NCBI GenBank assembly: GCA_040002595.1
Contig: JBDUED010000110.1
Coordinates: 1 to 8,445 of the forward strand
DNA: 8,445 bases
Source of the DNA: Dokdonella_A sp040002595
GTDB taxonomy: Bacteria > Pseudomonadota > Gammaproteobacteria > Xanthomonadales > Rhodanobacteraceae
Direction: 5' to 3'
Shown one piece after another: positions 6,092 through 8,445 of this stretch. The position numbers and the translations under genes are program-made. Below the pieces are notes generated by a model that was not told where the DNA came from, did no database searches, and saw only the letters and a program-made list of their open reading frames with translations. How positions within the stretch are numbered: position 1 is the stretch's first letter; each line of letters opens with the position of its first letter.

Positions 6092-6131
6092 GGTCGGAGT
6101 GTGGCGGCAAGGGTACTCGATGGGGTGTGGC

Positions 6132-6139
6132 AGGAAGGG
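6132..6139 (+). promoter_or_regulatory. Ribosome binding site of comEC
   Basis: AGGAAGGG lies just before the ATG at 6142, with AGGA 6 nt from it. This is one of the best Shine-Dalgarno matches in the window and favours ATG 6142 over the in-frame GTG at 6127. The 50-nt gap after lolD holds nothing else that I can identify. Confidence 0.6.
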
Positions 6140-6141
6140 AC

Positions 6142-8445
6142 ATGGGCAAGGAGCCGCAAACGAAACAGCGACGACACACGCCAGCCATTGGCGTCGCCAG
6201 TGCACTTGCTTTGCTGCTCGGAGTTTTGGCGGTGCATGCGCTGCCAACGTTGCCGCCGCGCTGGCTCGATGGCGCGCTTGCCGTGCTTGCCGTGCTTGCC
6301 GTTGTCGGGTTCCTGCATCCACGCTTGCGTCTGCTCGGTTGCGTCCTGCTGGGGTTTGCGTGGTGCGCATTGCGCGCGGATGTCGCGCTGGATGCGCGCT
6401 TGCCGCATGCGCTTGAAGGTCGTGACTTCGATGTCGTCGGCGTGGTCGATGAATTGCCGCTGGCGCGCACCGATGCGACCCGCTTCGTGTTGCGCATTGA
6501 AGACGCCCGCCTTGACGGCATCGTGCTGCCGCTGCGCGGCCACCTGCGACTATCGTGGTACGACAACGCCCCGGACGATCTCGACGCGTGCAGTCGCTGG
6601 CAACTGCATGTCCGTCTGAAGCGCCCGCGTGGTCTCATCAATCGCGGCGGCTTTGACTCCGAGCGGTCGGCGTTGGAGCGCGGCATTGTCGCGGTAGGTT
6701 ACGTGCGCGAAGCGCAATCGAATCAGCGGCTCGGCGAGCGCCGCTTCTGCGTCGATCGATTGCGCGCAGAGATCTCGCGCGGCATCGCCGCGCGCGTGGC
6801 CGATCCTCATGATGCGGCATTGCTGCAGGCATTCTCGGTCGGCGACACGCGCGGGCTCGACCAGAACGATTGGGACGTGGCGCGCGCGAACGGCATTCCG
6901 CATCTGATTGCGATTTCCGGGTTCCATGTCGGCGTCGCTGCCGGCTTCGGCGCCTTGCTCGTCTACGGTCTATGGTGGCTGTGGCCGCGACTCGGCTTGC
7001 GCATTGCGTTCCCGGTTGCGCAGGCTCCGGCGGCGCTGGCGACGGCAATGCTTTATGGCTTTCTCGCCGGCGGCAGCCTGCCCACCGTGCGCACGGTATC
7101 GATGATTGCGGTGGTCACGCTGACCCGCTTCGGGCGTCGTGCGAGCAGTGGCCCGCATTCGCTCGCGCTTGCGCTGCTGGCAATCCTCGTGTTTGACCCG
7201 CTGGCGACCTTGTCCGCTGGATTCTGGTTGTCCTTTGTCGGCGTCGCATTCCTCATGTTGTGCCTGACCCGCGGCCACGGCGTACTCAGTTTTTTGCGTG
7301 AACTCAGCATTGGCCAGCTGGTGATGACGATCTCGCTGTTGCCGCTGACGGTGTGGTTCTTTGGCCAGGCGTCCCTGGTCGGTGCGCTGTCGAACCTGAT
7401 CGCCGTGCCACTGATCAGTTTTGTGATCGTGCCGCTGTGTCTGATCGGCATCCTCGGTTTGTTGACCGTGCCCGCCGTGGCGACACCGGCGCTAATCGCT
7501 GCGGGCTGGCTCGCGCACGCACAGTGGTGGCTGCTCGAACGCATGGCGACATGGCCGGGCGCGCATTGGTATCTGCCGGAGGTCGCGCCGTGGGCGCTGG
7601 TGCTCGCGATGGCCGGCGCGGCATGGATGTTCTTGCCGCGCGGACTCCCGGCTCGCTCGCTCGGCGTGTTGTTGTTCTTGCCGCTGCTGTGGCCGCAGCG
7701 TCCGCCACCTCCAGTCGGCGCATTCGAGGCGACTGTGATCGATGTCGGCCAGGGCTTGTCGGTGTTTGTGCGCACGCACGATCACGCGCTGTTGTTCGAT
7801 GCAGGTGCGCGCTATCCATCGGATTTCGATCTGGGCGAAGCGGCCGTGCTGCCAACTCTGCGCGCGCTCGGCATTGCCAAACTCGACATGATGATGATCA
7901 GTCACGGCGACAACGATCACGCTGGCGGCGCACCCGCGGTCGCCAAAGCCTATCCAGACGCGAGCGTATTCGCCGGTGAACCGCTGCGCATGACCCTGCC
8001 CAGCGCGCAATGCCGAGCCGGTCAAAACTGGCGCTGGGATCAAGTGACATTGAGCGTGCTCAATCCTGCGGCCGAGGCGCTTGGTGGTGCACAGAAGGCG
8101 AGCGACAATGATCGCTCCTGCGTGTTGCTGATCGAAGGCCCGTCGGGGCGCTTGCTGCTGACCGGCGATATCAGCAGCCATGTCGAGCCGCAGGTGGCCG
8201 CCGCCATCGAGGCGGGCCCACCGCTGGTCCTGGTCGCGCCGCATCACGGCAGCAAGAGTTCGTCGAGCGAAGGCTTTTTGGCGGCATTGCATCCAGCGTT
8301 CGCGCTGGTATCGGCGGGCTGGCACAACCGCTTTGGCCATCCCAGTCCGCTCATCGTGCAGCGCTATGCACGAGCTGGCGTAACCCTGTCGAACACGGCG
8401 GACAGCGGCGCCTTGCAGGTCGAATTTCCAGCCACCGCGCCGCCC
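6142..8445 (+). CDS. comEC: ComEC/Rec2, DNA uptake channel protein (3' end beyond window)
   Basis: Open for 768 codons to the window edge with no stop. ComEC carries single-stranded DNA across the inner membrane during natural transformation. Three hydrophobic segments (about 15-34, 42-59, 61-78) come first, then a soluble DUF4131-like domain ending in RPRGLINRGGFDSERSALER (161-180). The polytopic competence domain begins near AFSVGDTRGLDQNDW, with the family motif as AISGFHVG (Ile258-His262), and runs to about residue 515. The C-terminal metallo-beta-lactamase domain has VIDVGQG (532-538), SHGDNDHAGG (His588, Asp590, Asp592, His593), LTGDI (Asp676), PHHGSKSS (His701, His702) and a late His733. 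All the expected metal-site motifs are present, so a nuclease-like activity is possible. Typical length is 750-850, so little is missing. A 9-bp repeat lies in the second hydrophobic segment. Confidence 0.97.
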   Translation, partial: MGKEPQTKQRRHTPAIGVASALALLLGVLAVHALPTLPPRWLDGALAVLAVLAVVGFLHPRLRLLGCVLLGFAWCALRADVALDARLPHALEGRDFDVVGVVDELPLARTDATRFVLRIEDARLDGIVLPLRGHLRLSWYDNAPDDLDACSRWQLHVRLKRPRGLINRGGFDSERSALERGIVAVGYVREAQSNQRLGERRFCVDRLRAEISRGIAARVADPHDAALLQAFSVGDTRGLDQNDWDVARANGIPHLIAISGFHVGVAAGFGALLVYGLWWLWPRLGLRIAFPVAQAPAALATAMLYGFLAGGSLPTVRTVSMIAVVTLTRFGRRASSGPHSLALALLAILVFDPLATLSAGFWLSFVGVAFLMLCLTRGHGVLSFLRELSIGQLVMTISLLPLTVWFFGQASLVGALSNLIAVPLISFVIVPLCLIGILGLLTVPAVATPALIAAGWLAHAQWWLLERMATWPGAHWYLPEVAPWALVLAMAGAAWMFLPRGLPARSLGVLLFLPLLWPQRPPPPVGAFEATVIDVGQGLSVFVRTHDHALLFDAGARYPSDFDLGEAAVLPTLRALGIAKLDMMMISHGDNDHAGGAPAVAKAYPDASVFAGEPLRMTLPSAQCRAGQNWRWDQVTLSVLNPAAEALGGAQKASDNDRSCVLLIEGPSGRLLLTGDISSHVEPQVAAAIEAGPPLVLVAPHHGSKSSSSEGFLAALHPAFALVSAGWHNRFGHPSPLIVQRYARAGVTLSNTADSGALQVEFPATAPP
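6277..6303 (+). repeat. Three tandem 9-bp repeats inside comEC
   Basis: CTTGCCGTG occurs at 6277-6285 and 6286-6294, then once more at 6295-6303 with its last base changed to T. It encodes Leu-Ala-Val three times from residue 46, inside the second hydrophobic segment of ComEC. A unit of 9 bp can be gained or lost by slippage without shifting the frame, changing the helix by three residues. Confidence 0.9.

Noticed and set aside
6997..7775. Several minus-strand and alternative-frame ORFs across comEC, one of 240 codons ending at 7053.
   Set aside because: The + strand frame is continuous through all ComEC domains with every metal-site motif intact, so these are shadows.

Overview
The window is GC-rich bacterial chromosome with every recognisable gene on the + strand, packed tightly. 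The content and order are: the end of sdhD, then sdhA, sdhB, a MAPEG-family membrane protein, sdhE, a ygfX-like gene, a lolC/lolE-type gene, lolD and comEC. Together with an SdhA of the mitochondrial/alphaproteobacterial type, this suggests a gammaproteobacterium of the Xanthomonadales (Lysobacterales), for example a Rhodanobacteraceae or Xanthomonadaceae relative. That placement is inferred from remembered gene order and protein style, not from a search.

Positions 1-3939 are a succinate dehydrogenase (complex II) block. It has the C-terminus of membrane anchor SdhD, the complete flavoprotein SdhA with all expected FAD and dicarboxylate residues, and the complete iron-sulfur protein SdhB with all 11 cluster cysteines. 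A four-helix MAPEG protein of unknown role follows, then the flavin-attachment factor SdhE and a YgfX-like membrane protein. From sdhB through ygfX each start codon overlaps the previous stop (4, 4 and 29 nt), so translation is probably coupled. The one sizeable gap, 1884-2095 between sdhA and sdhB, holds a GNRA-loop hairpin, a possible 43-codon ORF and a second hairpin.

Positions 4040-6091 encode a lipoprotein-export ABC transporter: one LolC/LolE-type permease and the ATPase LolD. It releases outer-membrane lipoproteins from the inner membrane. Only one permease gene is present here, which fits the homodimeric LolF-type arrangement. Positions 6142-8445 are comEC (rec2), the inner-membrane DNA uptake channel, open to the window edge with its N-terminal, competence and metallo-beta-lactamase domains visible.

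No tRNA, rRNA, CRISPR array, insertion sequence, phage gene or convincing rho-independent terminator was seen. This is mostly conserved housekeeping DNA, and no new system is evident. The most interesting points are the MAPEG protein embedded in the sdh operon, the structured sdhA-sdhB gap, the lolC-lolD junction, and a slippage-prone 9-bp repeat in comEC.
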